The notes under the pieces: model-generated
What the model was told of the DNA's origin: nothing
Databases searched by the model: none
Seen by the model: the letters and a program-made list of their open reading frames with translations, nothing else
Part shown: positions 33,749 to 43,836 of the stretch, one piece after another
Position numbering within the stretch: position 1 is the first letter of the stretch
Layout: each line of letters begins with the position of its first letter
Position numbers and translations under genes: made by a program
Source of the DNA: Flavobacteriaceae bacterium CRH
GTDB lineage: Bacteria > Bacteroidota > Bacteroidia > Flavobacteriales > Flavobacteriaceae
Assembly: GCA_001507425.1 (NCBI GenBank)
Contig: LMAJ01000013.1
Coordinates: 116,316 to 180,315, forward strand
DNA: 64,000 nt
Reading direction: 5' to 3'

Positions 33749-36343
33749 ATGAAAAAAATACTTTTACTATGTACACTCGCTCTGAGTGTACATAGTTTAT
33801 CTGCACAAAAAAAAGCGGTTGATGAATCTGCTTACCAAACATGGCAAAGAATTAACAGCAAATCTTTATCGTACAATGGTAAATGGATGTCGTACAGCAC
33901 CGTTTTTCAGGATGAAGAAAAAGAAAACAAAAAACAGATTATTATTCAGGAAGCTCCAAAGGGAAAACGTTTGGTTTTTGATAAAGTCAATGATTTAAAA
34001 TTTATCGGAAAAAAAGACTGGATTCAGTACAGTAAAAATGACAGCACGTTTTTACATAACTTAAAATCAGGTCAAAAAAGAGTATGGAAAATTAAACATT
34101 ACACCAATGCTCTTGAAGGAACAGATCTATTATATTATACGCATCCCGAAACACCAAAAGGCAAAATATTTTTACAGCGTTTGGTTTGTTACAACTTAGA
34201 AAGTAATGACAGTTTATTTGTAAATAATATAAAATCGTCTCGCTTTTTAAAGAACAAATCGATTCTGTACCTTCAGATAGAAAATGATAAAGTATTTCTA
34301 AAACACGGAATTCCGGGTGGAAAACAACAAACGGTTTACAGCGGAAATGCAGCTGATTTTGGAGATTTTCAATTGAATGGTAAAGAAGACGGCGGAAGTT
34401 TTACGCTTCGTGAAAATAACAGCACTGATTTTAACAGCGTGTATTATTTTAGTCTGAAAGACAATTCAGTTAAACCCGTGTTTAATTATGATGATGTTGT
34501 ATTAAACGATCCAAATTTCTCCGTTTCCAGATCAGCTTATGGATTGAGTGAAAATACCAATTTTATTCAATTGCAAATTAACTCTAATAAACGATCTGAA
34601 AATACGCAAATTGCCAAATCAGGAGTTGAAATCTGGAAATCTACGCAGGGAACTATGGAGCGAAGACAAGAATTGTTACGCAATTCTAAAACGCTGCCAA
34701 GCGAACAAAAATATCTTTATGATATAAAAAATAAAAGATGTATCAAGTTAGCATCGACAGGAGAATTTGATCAGGTAAGTGTGCCGGAATCCGGTAATTT
34801 TAAAGGTGCTTTTGCCATTGATAAAAAACCATATACAGTAGAAGTAGACTGGACTTTTAACGAACGCAATGATGTTTATTGGATTGATGCGTCAACAGGA
34901 AAATCAACAAAAGTATTATCAGGAGTTTTTGGAAATCCGTTGTGGAATCCTCAGGGAACTTTTGCGGTAATGTATGATGAAAAACAAAAATCCTGGATGG
35001 TTTTTGATACTAGTACATTACAGTTTAAAAACATAAGTGCACAAATTCCTTTTTCAATTATAAATGAAAATGTAGATATGGCATCGCTTGGTACTTCGTA
35101 CGGTATTGCAGGCTGGTTAAACGACGGGAATTCTGTAGTGATTTATGATCAGTTTGATATGTGGGCAATAGATTTAACCAATAAAAAAGCGGCATATTCT
35201 GTAACGGCAGGTTACGGACGAAAAAACAAAGTTGTTTTAAGATTTGGCGAAACAGGATACGTTGGAGATTTAACAAACAGAAAAACAATAACTTTAGTTG
35301 GATTTGATGACGTACATAAATCTAAAGGAGTTTACAGGCTTAGCAACAATACAATTACGAAAGTATTTGCTGATCCTGATTATGATGTCAAAATAGAAGC
35401 AACTTCAGGAGATAATTCAAGCGTATTATTTTCAAAAGAAAGCTATACCGTTTTTGATGATCTTTGGTGGGCAACCTCAAATTTCGCGTCTCAACAAAAA
35501 CTTACTGATGTAAATCCGCAGCAAAAAGAGTATGCCTGGGGAACCTCAAAATTAGTTACATGGACTTCATTTAGCGGAAAAGAAAACCAAGGTAATCTTT
35601 ATCTTCCTGATAATTATGATCCTAAAAAAACATATCCGGTAATTGTTCATTTCTATGAAAAACATACGGAAGAATTAAACCAATATCAATTGCCGGAAAC
35701 AAGCACTTCGAATATCAACATTCCATCTTATGTAAGCAGAGGATATATTGTTTTTCAGCCAGATGTGCATTACACTTATGGCGATCCGGGAAACAGTGTT
35801 TACAATGATGTGATCAGCGGAGTCGAATATTTAATTGCAAACGGCATTACCGAAAAAGGAAAAATCGGGATTCAGGGACATAGTTTTGGCGGTTACGAAA
35901 CCTCTTTTTTACTTACTAAATCAGCTGTTTTTAGTTGTGCCATTGTTGGTTCTGGCGTAAGTAATTTTACCTCTAATTATCCTGTGATGCGATCAAACGG
36001 TATATCGACCATGTTTAAATATGAAGCAGATCAGTACCGTATGGGAAGTTCATTGTATGATAATTTAGATGGATTCATTAAAAACTCACCGCTATTTTCT
36101 GTAAAGAATATTAAAACGCCAACACTTATTTTTCATAATGATAACGACCGCGCAGTGCCATATCAGGAAGGGCAATCTTTGTTTTTTGCACTTCGCCGTT
36201 TAGGAAAACAAGCCTGGCTGGTGAATTACAAAAAAGAAGGACATACTTTAGAACAGGCCGACAACAGAAAAGACTGGACAATCAAAATGCAGCAATATTT
36301 TGATTATTACTTAAAAGGTTCAGACCGCCCAAACTGGATGTAA
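33749..36343 (+). CDS. S9-family (prolyl oligopeptidase type) serine peptidase
   Basis: 864 residues, signal peptide ending HSLSAQ. The N-terminal part is a beta-propeller-like region and the C-terminal part an alpha/beta-hydrolase peptidase domain. Catalytic residues fit S712 (QGHSFGG), D800 (NDNDRAVP) and H832 (KKEGHTLEQ). It should trim oligopeptides in the periplasm. The gene starts 23 bp after the thioredoxin-like gene. Its first codons contain a perfect 13-bp inverted repeat (see separate entry), which could lower or regulate its translation within the operon. Confidence 0.92.
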   Translation: MKKILLLCTLALSVHSLSAQKKAVDESAYQTWQRINSKSLSYNGKWMSYSTVFQDEEKENKKQIIIQEAPKGKRLVFDKVNDLKFIGKKDWIQYSKNDSTFLHNLKSGQKRVWKIKHYTNALEGTDLLYYTHPETPKGKIFLQRLVCYNLESNDSLFVNNIKSSRFLKNKSILYLQIENDKVFLKHGIPGGKQQTVYSGNAADFGDFQLNGKEDGGSFTLRENNSTDFNSVYYFSLKDNSVKPVFNYDDVVLNDPNFSVSRSAYGLSENTNFIQLQINSNKRSENTQIAKSGVEIWKSTQGTMERRQELLRNSKTLPSEQKYLYDIKNKRCIKLASTGEFDQVSVPESGNFKGAFAIDKKPYTVEVDWTFNERNDVYWIDASTGKSTKVLSGVFGNPLWNPQGTFAVMYDEKQKSWMVFDTSTLQFKNISAQIPFSIINENVDMASLGTSYGIAGWLNDGNSVVIYDQFDMWAIDLTNKKAAYSVTAGYGRKNKVVLRFGETGYVGDLTNRKTITLVGFDDVHKSKGVYRLSNNTITKVFADPDYDVKIEATSGDNSSVLFSKESYTVFDDLWWATSNFASQQKLTDVNPQQKEYAWGTSKLVTWTSFSGKENQGNLYLPDNYDPKKTYPVIVHFYEKHTEELNQYQLPETSTSNINIPSYVSRGYIVFQPDVHYTYGDPGNSVYNDVISGVEYLIANGITEKGKIGIQGHSFGGYETSFLLTKSAVFSCAIVGSGVSNFTSNYPVMRSNGISTMFKYEADQYRMGSSLYDNLDGFIKNSPLFSVKNIKTPTLIFHNDNDRAVPYQEGQSLFFALRRLGKQAWLVNYKKEGHTLEQADNRKDWTIKMQQYFDYYLKGSDRPNWM
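33766..33796 (+). promoter_or_regulatory. Perfect 13-bp hairpin inside the signal-peptide codons
   Basis: ACTATGTACACTC (33766-33778) and GAGTGTACATAGT (33784-33796) are exact complements around a 5-nt loop, beginning 17 nt after the first base of the start codon. In mRNA this would be very stable close to the ribosome-binding region. It could also be a DNA-binding palindrome or RNase processing site. Confidence 0.55.
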
Positions 36344-36351
36344 ACCATTGG

Positions 36352-36490
36352 ATATCATATTAGACGCGGATTTTACGGATTCGCTATCGCGAAAAAACTG
36401 ATAAATACAGATATTAAATTGGATATTAAAACCCGTTTTAATCCGTGTCTTCGCAAGGCGAATCCGTTTCATCTTCGTTTAATTCAACAA
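36352..36490. repeat. Intergenic palindromic repeat of Bacteroidetes type
   Basis: The gap before the M16 gene holds GCGGATTTTACGGATTCGC on one side and CGCAAGGCGAATCCGTTTC on the other, sharing ACGGATTCGC in inverted orientation, plus a small hairpin TTCGCTATCGCGAA and the word TTGGATAT twice. Such phrases recur between genes in Flavobacterium genomes, by recollection. It separates the S9 gene from the M16 gene. Confidence 0.6.
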
Positions 36491-36604
36491 TTTTTAAAAC
36501 TGCTATTTGAAGGTTTCTTATTGAAGCCTTCAAATAAACAGCAGGAACATCTTATACCATTTTCAAAAAAAATCAATCAAAAAAGAACACTAGCTATCAA
36601 CACT

Positions 36605-39421
36605 ATGAAACTAAAAATATTTTTAGCGCATTTTATGATATTGGGTTTAACTCACGTATCAGCGCAATTTAAAACTACAATTCCGTTACGGAAAGATGTC
36701 GTACACGGAACTTTAAGCAACGGCATGCAATACTTTATTTTGCACAACGAATGGCCAAAAGAAAGAGCCGATTTTTATTTTGTTCAGAATGTTGGTGCCA
36801 TTTTAGAAGATGACAATCAAAACGGTTTAGCGCATTTTCTGGAACACATGGCTTTTAACGGAACAGAACATTTTAAAGGAAAAGGAATCATCAATATGCT
36901 CGCCAAACACGGCGTAACTTTTGGGCGTGACATTAATGCGTATACTGCACACGACGAAACGGTTTACAACATTAGTAATGTTCCGGTTAAAAATCCGGTT
37001 TTATTAGATTCCTGTTTGTATGTTTTACACGATTGGTCCGGGTTTTTATCTTTAAAAGATACTGAAATTGATGCAGAAAGAGGTGTAATTCATGAAGAAT
37101 GGCGTACGAGAAAAAATGCCGATTTAAGAATTCAATCGCAACTTGAACCTATTATTTATAACGGAGGAAAATATGCCAAAAGAGATGTTCTTGGCGATAT
37201 GAATATTATAGATAATTTTAAATACAAACAATTAAGAGATTATTACAAAAAATGGTATTTGCCAAATCACCAGGCTGTTGTAATTGTGGGCGATATTGAT
37301 GTCCTAAAAATGGAACAACAGATAAAAGCAATAATGGGTTATATCGTTATGCCGGCAAATGCAGCCGGGCGCACTTATGAAACGATTGCTGACAATGATC
37401 TGTTGTTGTATAAACTCGCAGTCGATAAAGAAGCGCAGAAAACCACAATCGCATTAAACTTCAAAAAGAATAAACCGCTTGTTCAGGATCCGGCAACTTT
37501 TGAGAATAATATTGCACAAAGACTGGCTTTGCAAATGATGAACAATCGTTTTAGAGAATATGTTCTAAACAACGAAACAGCATTAATAGCTGCAGGAACA
37601 GGAAATTCTGATGTAACAAGACTGACTTCTTTTTTTACCCTGAATGTAACTCCGAAAAATGGAAAAATTTTAGAAGCATTCAAACAAGCTTATACAGAAT
37701 ATGAGCGTGCTATTCAAAATGGTTTTACAAAAGAAGAACTTGACCGCGTAAAAGAAAATATGCGAACCGGTTATGAAAACCAATTAAAAAACAAAGATAA
37801 GATCAGCAACTCAAACTGGGCATCGCAGCTGCAGGGTTATTTTCTGGAAGCTTCGCCGGTTATGAGTTTAGAAGATGAATTTGAGTTTGTAAAAAGTACT
37901 TTATCAAAAATTGATATTGCTGAGATAAATAAAGCATTTCGTGCGCTTCCCACAGAAAAAAATCAAATTTTAACGGTTTCAGGACCTGAGAAAGAAGAAA
38001 TTAAATATCCGTCAGAATCTGATTACACGGCTATTATTAAAAGTGTAAAAGAGCAAAAATTAACGCCATATACAGAAACAATTACAGCTACAGCTTTGGT
38101 TAACGAAAAACTGACAGCAAAACCAATTCTTAAAAAATTTGAAGTAAAAGGCATTAAACAAGCAAAAGGATATGTTTTGGCTAATGGTGCCAAAGTAATT
38201 ATTTATCCTACAACGCTGGCGCAGGATCAGGTTCTCTTTTCGGCATTTAGCCCGGGCGGAATGTCATTGGTACCTGATGCTGATTTGCCTTCGGCACAAA
38301 TAGCAACAGCTTTGGCTAAAAGTTCAGGATTAGGAGATTTTAAAAGTACAGATTTACAAAAACAATTGTCCGGAAAAACAATAAAATTAAGTCCCTTTAT
38401 TGCAGAACATTACGAAGGTTTTACCGGAAGCACGATCAAAAAAGACCTCGAAACGCTAATGCAGCTCACTTATCTTTATTTTTCGCATCCGAGATTTGAT
38501 GCTCAATCTTATAAACGAATTATGGATTATTATCAAAACTCACTGGAAAATGTTAGTGAAGATAATGGAAAAATATTCGGAGATACGATTGCTTTGTTAG
38601 ATACCAATCACAGCAAACGAACATTTATTTTGAGCAAAGAAAACCTCCAATATTTAAAATTCGATACGGCATCTAAAATTTATAAAGAACGTATTACAAA
38701 TGCCTCTGATTTTACTTTTGTATTTGTTGGAAATGTAAGCGAAAATGACATTGAAACAATTAATAAATACATAGGAAATATTTCCGGAAAAAATACGCAG
38801 GAAAAATATATCGATCATAAAATTGGACAGGCAAAAGGTACGGCAAAAGAAAAATTGGTAAGAGAAATGAATGTTCCTAAAACAAGCATTTATGTTCATC
38901 TTGAAAATAAAGAGGTTTCTTTTTCAGAGAAAAAACAAATTATGGCCTACATGCTTTCTCAATTATTGGACAAACGTTATTTAGAGAAAATCAGAGAAGA
39001 TAAAGGCGGAAGTTACGGCGTGCAGGTGGGAAGTTCTTTGTCTAAAAACCCAACTCCAGGGTTTTCTTTAGAAGTAAGTTTTGACTGTAATCCTGACAAA
39101 GATGCAAAACTGCTTCAAATTGTTTATGAGGAGCTTAATACCATTGTTAAAGAAGATGTTGACGCAAAAAACTTATCAGATATAAAGCAAGATTTAATAA
39201 AAAGCAACCAGCAAAATATTAAGGCAAATTCGTATTGGTTAAGCATTATTGCAGATCAGTTAAAAACAGGTGATAATTTTATGAGTTCTGCTGCTTATGA
39301 AAATTTAATTAAAAGTATTTCTGTAAAAGATATTAAGCAATATGCAAGCGAAGTTTTGCCTAATGCTAATAAAGTTGAAGTTATAATGCAGGCAAAAACA
39401 GAGCAGTCTTCGTCTAAATAA
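36605..39421 (+). CDS. M16-family (pitrilysin-type) zinc peptidase
   Basis: 938 residues from ATG 36605, which begins a signal peptide (MKLKIFLAHFMILGLTHVSA); a longer reading would include the intergenic repeat upstream and is rejected. The inverted zinc motif is H77-FL-E80-H81 (GLAHFLEHMAFNG), with a further glutamate in ERGVIHEEW. Two homologous M16 halves are visible, the second inactive half carrying GGSYGVQVG. It degrades peptides in the periplasm. Last gene of the second sigma/fecR locus; a terminator follows. Confidence 0.92.
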   Translation: MKLKIFLAHFMILGLTHVSAQFKTTIPLRKDVVHGTLSNGMQYFILHNEWPKERADFYFVQNVGAILEDDNQNGLAHFLEHMAFNGTEHFKGKGIINMLAKHGVTFGRDINAYTAHDETVYNISNVPVKNPVLLDSCLYVLHDWSGFLSLKDTEIDAERGVIHEEWRTRKNADLRIQSQLEPIIYNGGKYAKRDVLGDMNIIDNFKYKQLRDYYKKWYLPNHQAVVIVGDIDVLKMEQQIKAIMGYIVMPANAAGRTYETIADNDLLLYKLAVDKEAQKTTIALNFKKNKPLVQDPATFENNIAQRLALQMMNNRFREYVLNNETALIAAGTGNSDVTRLTSFFTLNVTPKNGKILEAFKQAYTEYERAIQNGFTKEELDRVKENMRTGYENQLKNKDKISNSNWASQLQGYFLEASPVMSLEDEFEFVKSTLSKIDIAEINKAFRALPTEKNQILTVSGPEKEEIKYPSESDYTAIIKSVKEQKLTPYTETITATALVNEKLTAKPILKKFEVKGIKQAKGYVLANGAKVIIYPTTLAQDQVLFSAFSPGGMSLVPDADLPSAQIATALAKSSGLGDFKSTDLQKQLSGKTIKLSPFIAEHYEGFTGSTIKKDLETLMQLTYLYFSHPRFDAQSYKRIMDYYQNSLENVSEDNGKIFGDTIALLDTNHSKRTFILSKENLQYLKFDTASKIYKERITNASDFTFVFVGNVSENDIETINKYIGNISGKNTQEKYIDHKIGQAKGTAKEKLVREMNVPKTSIYVHLENKEVSFSEKKQIMAYMLSQLLDKRYLEKIREDKGGSYGVQVGSSLSKNPTPGFSLEVSFDCNPDKDAKLLQIVYEELNTIVKEDVDAKNLSDIKQDLIKSNQQNIKANSYWLSIIADQLKTGDNFMSSAAYENLIKSISVKDIKQYASEVLPNANKVEVIMQAKTEQSSSK

Positions 39422-39516
39422 AACTTTAATACAATATAGGAACGGCAAATCCTGATAATAAATTTAATAGTCTATTGAATAAGATTTTGAATTAGTATTT
39501 TTTTCTTGCAAAGACT

Positions 39517-39548
39517 AAAAAGAGCTGTTTGCCGACAGCTCTTTTAAA
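39517..39548 (+). terminator. Terminator after the M16 gene
   Basis: AAAAGAGCTGT (39518-39528) pairs with ACAGCTCTTTT (39535-39545) around a 6-nt loop. Confidence 0.85.
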
Positions 39549-39933
39549 ATAAAAGCTGAGAGTTCTCTTTTAAGCAATTCTCACAAATCCTACTGCAAAT
39601 CAATACACCTAAAAAGCGCGATACTAAATACAGCTTTTTATGGCACAGAGAAAGAAGTTTCCATAAACTTATCTTTCATCAATACCCTTAAATAAAAGAA
39701 TTCTTCGTACCCGATAGTCTCGGTATTTCGACAGCTTCACGGTCATTTCTCTTATTTCGAGACTTGTTAAGTGCTATTATTCTTCAATGTATTGATAATC
39801 ATGAATTTTTTTGTTCTGGTATGTGTTTTGGCTCTATCTAAGGATTAATGGTTAACGATAAATTATTTCAATTGATATTGAAGGTAGTTTTCAAAAGCCA
39901 TGTCAAAAGTAAAACCCCCTAAAGCAATTAATC
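39549..39933. other. Intergenic region before the AraC gene
   Basis: About 385 bp with no ORF that looks coding. It includes a phrase (TAGTCTCGGTATTTCGACAG, near 39713) of the kind seen in dispersed intergenic repeats. No convincing TAnnTTTG promoter was found. Confidence 0.4.
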
Positions 39934-40776
39934 ATGGTTTATGAAAACAATACACTCGAATTATTAAAAGTTCAGGAAATTAACAACACAACAAATTTTA
40001 GTTCTTATGATATAGCCTCGACAGATATGACTTTTGTTTGGAACCGGGGATGCTCTACAAGTATTGTTGTAAATCAGATCGTTTATGAGTTGTTGAAAAA
40101 CGATATTATTATTTTGACAAATCACCATAAAGTTGAAAAAGTTGGTTTTGAATCGGCCAGATTAATAAAATTTAATCTTCCTTTTATAAATCATATTGGT
40201 GACGAAGTTGAAAACAGCCTAAAAGGTGCTTTGTTTTTTAATGTAACAAGTGTCCCGATATTGTCTATTGAAGAAAATGAACTTCATGCTTTTGAAACCT
40301 CCTGGGATATTTTTTGCATAGAAATGAAATCTAAAGATAATATGCAATATGATATGCTGCAATCTATCTTAAAACGAATCATCATTCTTTGCGCCAGAAA
40401 ACTGAAAAAAGAAAAGACCGTCATGTCTTCTGCCAGAGAAGCAGATATTTTGAGAGAATTCAGATTTCTGGTTGAAAGCTACTTTGCCAAACACCACGAT
40501 GTAGCCTTTTATGCATCAAAGCTTAATAAATCTCCAAAAACATTATCTAATTTATTTTCTTCATTATCAGATCGAACGCCCATTGATATCATTCATGAAA
40601 GGATTATGGTGCATGCACGCAAGCAGATTTACCATACTACAAAATCGATAAAAGAAATTGCTTATGATCTTGGTTATGAAGACATTCAGACGTTTAGCCG
40701 GTTTTTTAAAAACAAAGAAGGATTATCTCCCATACAATATCGTGAGAGAGGCAGGCAAACTCAGGTTAACTTTTAA
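39934..40776 (+). CDS. AraC-family transcriptional regulator
   Basis: 280 residues. The N-terminal half is a cupin-like sensor region (LIKFNLPFINHIGDEVENS). The C-terminal 100 residues hold two HTH motifs (VAFYASKLNKSPKTLSNLFS and IKEIAYDLGYEDIQTFSRFF) ending in the AraC signature KNKEGLSPIQYRER. It stands just upstream, same strand, of a four-gene operon; direct repeats of the type bound by AraC proteins lie in the gap (40821-40848). A matching pair lies before a paralogous hydrolase at 51777, so it may control both. Confidence 0.9.
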   Translation: MVYENNTLELLKVQEINNTTNFSSYDIASTDMTFVWNRGCSTSIVVNQIVYELLKNDIIILTNHHKVEKVGFESARLIKFNLPFINHIGDEVENSLKGALFFNVTSVPILSIEENELHAFETSWDIFCIEMKSKDNMQYDMLQSILKRIIILCARKLKKEKTVMSSAREADILREFRFLVESYFAKHHDVAFYASKLNKSPKTLSNLFSSLSDRTPIDIIHERIMVHARKQIYHTTKSIKEIAYDLGYEDIQTFSRFFKNKEGLSPIQYRERGRQTQVNF

Positions 40777-40820
40777 ATTTTTCTCGTTTTTCTAAAAGCT
40801 AAACTTAGAAATTAATACAA

Positions 40821-40856
40821 AGGAAAAATAGTTAACGCATCGGGAAAATGTGCCTA
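40821..40856 (+). promoter_or_regulatory. Candidate AraC-type direct-repeat operator, site 1
   Basis: AGGAAAA (40821-40827) and GGGAAAA (40842-40848) lie 21 bp apart, two helical turns. The second is inside ATCGGGAAAATGTGCCTA (40839-40856), 16 of 18 bases of which are identical to a site at 51614-51631. It ends 64 bp before the hydrolase start codon. Confidence 0.55.
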
Positions 40857-40920
40857 ATATATTGTCTTTCAGGTAATGCATCTTTGTGATATACCTTTTA
40901 TACTAATCAAAATTAAATCT

Positions 40921-41787
40921 ATGAAAACAACTTACCACACAAAAAAAATCAACGGCGTTGAAATTTTTTACAGAGAAGCAGGAAACAAAGAAAACCCAAC
41001 TTTGTTATTATTGCACGGTTATCCAACTTCCTCTCACATGTTTAGAAATCTGATAACAGACTTATCAGATAAATATCATTTAATCGCTCCGGATTATCCT
41101 GGTTACGGAAGAAGCGAGCAGCCGCCAATAGCTGATTTTAAATATACGTTTGAAAATATTGCTTCTATAGTAACTACACTTTTACAGGAATTAGATATTC
41201 AAAAATACAGTTTGTATTTAATGGATTATGGAGCGCCAATTGGTTTTAGGATTGCCACTGCCAATCCTGAAAAAGTAGACAGTTTAATTATCCAGAACGG
41301 TTGCGCTTATGAAGAAGGTTTACAGACTTTTTGGGATCCGATCAAAGTATACTGGGGTGACATCAACAATAAAGAAGCTGAAAATACTTTAAGAGGATTT
41401 CATAGTCCGGATGGCTTAAAATGGCAATACACACATGCTGTTCCGGATGCAGCTTTAATTTCTCCAGACAATTGGGAACTGGACCTAAGACATTTGGAGC
41501 GGCCAGAAAATGGGGCGATCCAATTAGCCATGTTTTATGATTATCAAACGAATGTAAAATTATATCCGCAATTTCAGGAATATTTTAGAAAGTATCAGCC
41601 GGAAACATTGGTGGTTTATGGCAAAGACGATTATATTTTTCCGGGTATTGGTGCCGAAGCCTTTAAAAAAGATTTGAAAAACTTAGAGTTTCATCTTTTT
41701 GATACAGGACATTTTGCTCTTGAAAGTTTTGGAGTTGAAATTGGCGAATTAATTGAAGATTTCTTAGACAGAAAAGTATCAAAATAA
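40921..41787 (+). CDS. Alpha/beta hydrolase, haloalkane-dehalogenase/epoxide-hydrolase-like
   Basis: 288 residues from ATG 40921; an upstream start at 40876 would add 15 residues with no support. Oxyanion region [12 protein letters not shown]; the nucleophile elbow is [10 protein letters not shown], with aspartate rather than serine, as in haloalkane dehalogenases and epoxide hydrolases; the histidine lies in [10 protein letters not shown] and an acidic residue in [10 protein letters not shown]. Strikingly similar to the protein at 51777. First gene of an operon behind the AraC regulator. Substrate unknown, probably a reactive small molecule. Confidence 0.88.
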   Translation: MKTTYHTKKINGVEIFYREAGNKENPTLLLLHGYPTSSHMFRNLITDLSDKYHLIAPDYPGYGRSEQPPIADFKYTFENIASIVTTLLQELDIQKYSLYLMDYGAPIGFRIATANPEKVDSLIIQNGCAYEEGLQTFWDPIKVYWGDINNKEAENTLRGFHSPDGLKWQYTHAVPDAALISPDNWELDLRHLERPENGAIQLAMFYDYQTNVKLYPQFQEYFRKYQPETLVVYGKDDYIFPGIGAEAFKKDLKNLEFHLFDTGHFALESFGVEIGELIEDFLDRKVSK

Positions 41788-41819
41788 CCATCATTTTTGA
41801 ATTAAAAAAACTTATAAAG

Positions 41820-42233
41820 ATGGAAAAAAAATATCCACTACCGCCGTTTACATTAGAAACGGCGTTAGAAAAAATTCAATTGGCAGAAGATGCATGGAAC
41901 AGTCAGGATCCTGAACGTGTTTCTAAAGCATATACCATAAACAGCGAATGGCGTAACAGATCAGAATTCGTTAACGGACGCGATGAAATTATTGCTTTTC
42001 TGACAGGCAAATGGCAAAGAGAGTTAAACTACAAGCTCAGGAAAGAATACTGGGCACATACGGATAACAGAATTGCAGTTCGTTTTGTATATGAATATCA
42101 GAACGAGCAGGGAAAATGGTTTAGGGCGTATGGCAATGAAAACTGGGAATTTGATGAAAATGGTTTAATGGCGAGACGATTTGCCAGCATAAACGATTTA
42201 GAAATCGAAGAGAAAGACAGGGAATTCAAGTAA
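41820..42233 (+). CDS. NTF2-like protein, DUF1348 type
   Basis: 137 residues, whole-length NTF2-like fold with conserved segments [53 protein letters not shown] and [17 protein letters not shown]. This matches my memory of DUF1348. No enzymatic function is established. It starts 32 bp after the hydrolase and 2 bp before the membrane protein gene, so it is part of the operon. Confidence 0.82.
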   Translation: MEKKYPLPPFTLETALEKIQLAEDAWNSQDPERVSKAYTINSEWRNRSEFVNGRDEIIAFLTGKWQRELNYKLRKEYWAHTDNRIAVRFVYEYQNEQGKWFRAYGNENWEFDENGLMARRFASINDLEIEEKDREFK

Positions 42234-42235
42234 TT

Positions 42236-42994
42236 ATGAATACCTATATTGAACTTTTGTTTTTATTTATAATGGCAATTTTAGGAGGAGCAATCAATGT
42301 AACGATTGGCGGCGGCTGGTTTCTAATTTTTCCGAGTTTAATTTTTAGAGGCATTCAGCCTGTAACAGGAACTGCGACTACAACAATAATTTTGTGGTCG
42401 GGTTTTCTGGTTTCATCAAAACCAACAAAGAAAACAGATGAAATCTCTAAAATAAATTTTGCGTACATGGTTTTAGCCTGCACGTTGGGAGGTGTAGCAG
42501 GAGCAATGCTTCTAATATCATTTTCGCATAAAGTTTTCGAAACCATTGCTCCTTATTTATTGTTGTGTTCCTGGATTCTTTTTACATTCTTTAATCGGAT
42601 ACTGAATTATTTCACATCGGAGTTTGCAGCAAAAAAAGAATTTAACTATTCCCACGCAAAACTAATTCCTCTTTTTATATTAGGTATTTATGGAGGATAT
42701 TTTGGCGCCGGAATGGGAATGATCGTTTTTATTTTATACCGTTTTTACGGAATCAAAAACAACGAAACTTTAGAAAGATCAGCACTGTTTTTAGTGGGAG
42801 CCAATAACGGAATTGCGATACTTATTTTTATTTTTTCAGGATTGATTTTCTGGCCTTTTGCACTTGTAATGATGGCAGGTTCTGTTTTGGGAGGTTATTT
42901 AGGAAATGCATTAAAGGAAAAAATGAATATACCAATGGTGAAAAAAAATGCCATTGTAATAGGGGCAACAGTCACACTTTATTTCTTGGCATAA
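42236..42994 (+). CDS. TauE/SafE-family membrane transporter
   Basis: 252 residues, hydrophobic throughout with about seven or eight membrane segments, glycine-rich start (MAILGGAINVTIGGGWFLIF) and the repeat-like second half GIYGGYFGAGMGMIVFIL. The family exports sulfite or organosulfur anions, or imports them. Its gene follows the DUF1348 gene with a 2-bp gap, suggesting translational coupling. In this operon it may move a product of the hydrolase reaction; that is speculative. Confidence 0.85.
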   Translation: MNTYIELLFLFIMAILGGAINVTIGGGWFLIFPSLIFRGIQPVTGTATTTIILWSGFLVSSKPTKKTDEISKINFAYMVLACTLGGVAGAMLLISFSHKVFETIAPYLLLCSWILFTFFNRILNYFTSEFAAKKEFNYSHAKLIPLFILGIYGGYFGAGMGMIVFILYRFYGIKNNETLERSALFLVGANNGIAILIFIFSGLIFWPFALVMMAGSVLGGYLGNALKEKMNIPMVKKNAIVIGATVTLYFLA

Positions 42995-43086
42995 ATTAAA
43001 ATACATTAATTTTATGAAAGAATAACAGTAGTGCAGATTCAGGAATTATCTAATAAATTTGTCAAACATAATAGTAAAACTTTGCC

Positions 43087-43701
43087 ATGAATTATCAAGA
43101 ATTAGCTTTCAGCGATGCCATAAAAGAAATTCAGGAAAAAAAAGGAAGCCGTAATAGCTACGCCCGAATGGAAAAAATGTCTTATACCGATGGTCTCACA
43201 GATCAGGAAATGGCATTTATAGAAAGTCAGGATAGTTTTTATATGGCTTCTTATGGTGAAAATGAATTTCCTTATATACAACATCGAGGCGGGCCGCAGG
43301 GTTTTGTAAAAATTATTGATGCCAATACGATTGGTATTGTTGATTTTGTTGGGAATCGCCAATATATTTCTGCCGGAAATATTTCAAAAAATCCTCATGT
43401 TGCCATTATTATGATTTCCTATCCGCATAGAGCACGTTTAAAAATTTATGCAGAAGCCCAAATTTTAGATGTGGAAGGAAACAGTGATTTATACGAAAAA
43501 CTTAAACCCGAAGATTACAAGTTTAAACCGGAACAAATGATCGTTTTTAAAATTAAGGCTTATGACTGGAACTGCCCGCAGCATATTACACAACGCTATA
43601 CAGTTGCAGAAATTAAAGAAGTTTTTGATCTTCAAAATAAACGTATCGCTGATCTTGAAGAGCAAGTTAAAGATTTAGAAGCACTTCTTTCAAAAAAATA
43701 A
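43087..43701 (+). CDS. Pyridoxamine-5'-phosphate-oxidase-like flavin protein
   Basis: 204 residues. The split-barrel FMN-binding fold is seen in FIESQDSFYMASYGENEFPY, QHRGGPQGFVKIID, and NRQYISAGNISKNPHVAIIM. The C-terminal 30 residues (RIADLEEQVKDLEALLSKK) form a short coiled coil, likely an oligomerisation tail. Such proteins are often flavin-dependent reductases or heme/FMN storage proteins. Final gene of the AraC-linked operon, after a 92-bp gap. Confidence 0.83.
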   Translation: MNYQELAFSDAIKEIQEKKGSRNSYARMEKMSYTDGLTDQEMAFIESQDSFYMASYGENEFPYIQHRGGPQGFVKIIDANTIGIVDFVGNRQYISAGNISKNPHVAIIMISYPHRARLKIYAEAQILDVEGNSDLYEKLKPEDYKFKPEQMIVFKIKAYDWNCPQHITQRYTVAEIKEVFDLQNKRIADLEEQVKDLEALLSKK

Positions 43702-43836
43702 TGCTGTATATTTAAACTCAATCAAAAACAGAATTTTAGGAAAAGTAGAAAACAAAAATGATTAATAATTAAGTTATGTATTTCTATTTACATTAAATTT
43801 TGACTTTCAGGTTTTTAAGAAAAAGACATGAATAAA

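Noticed and set aside
36419..36604. N-terminal extension of the M16 peptidase reading frame
   Set aside because: It is translated from the intergenic palindromic repeat, and a normal signal peptide begins at ATG 36605.
39640..39670. Sigma-54 promoter (TGGCAC)
   Set aside because: The downstream GC/TTGC element at the required spacing is absent.
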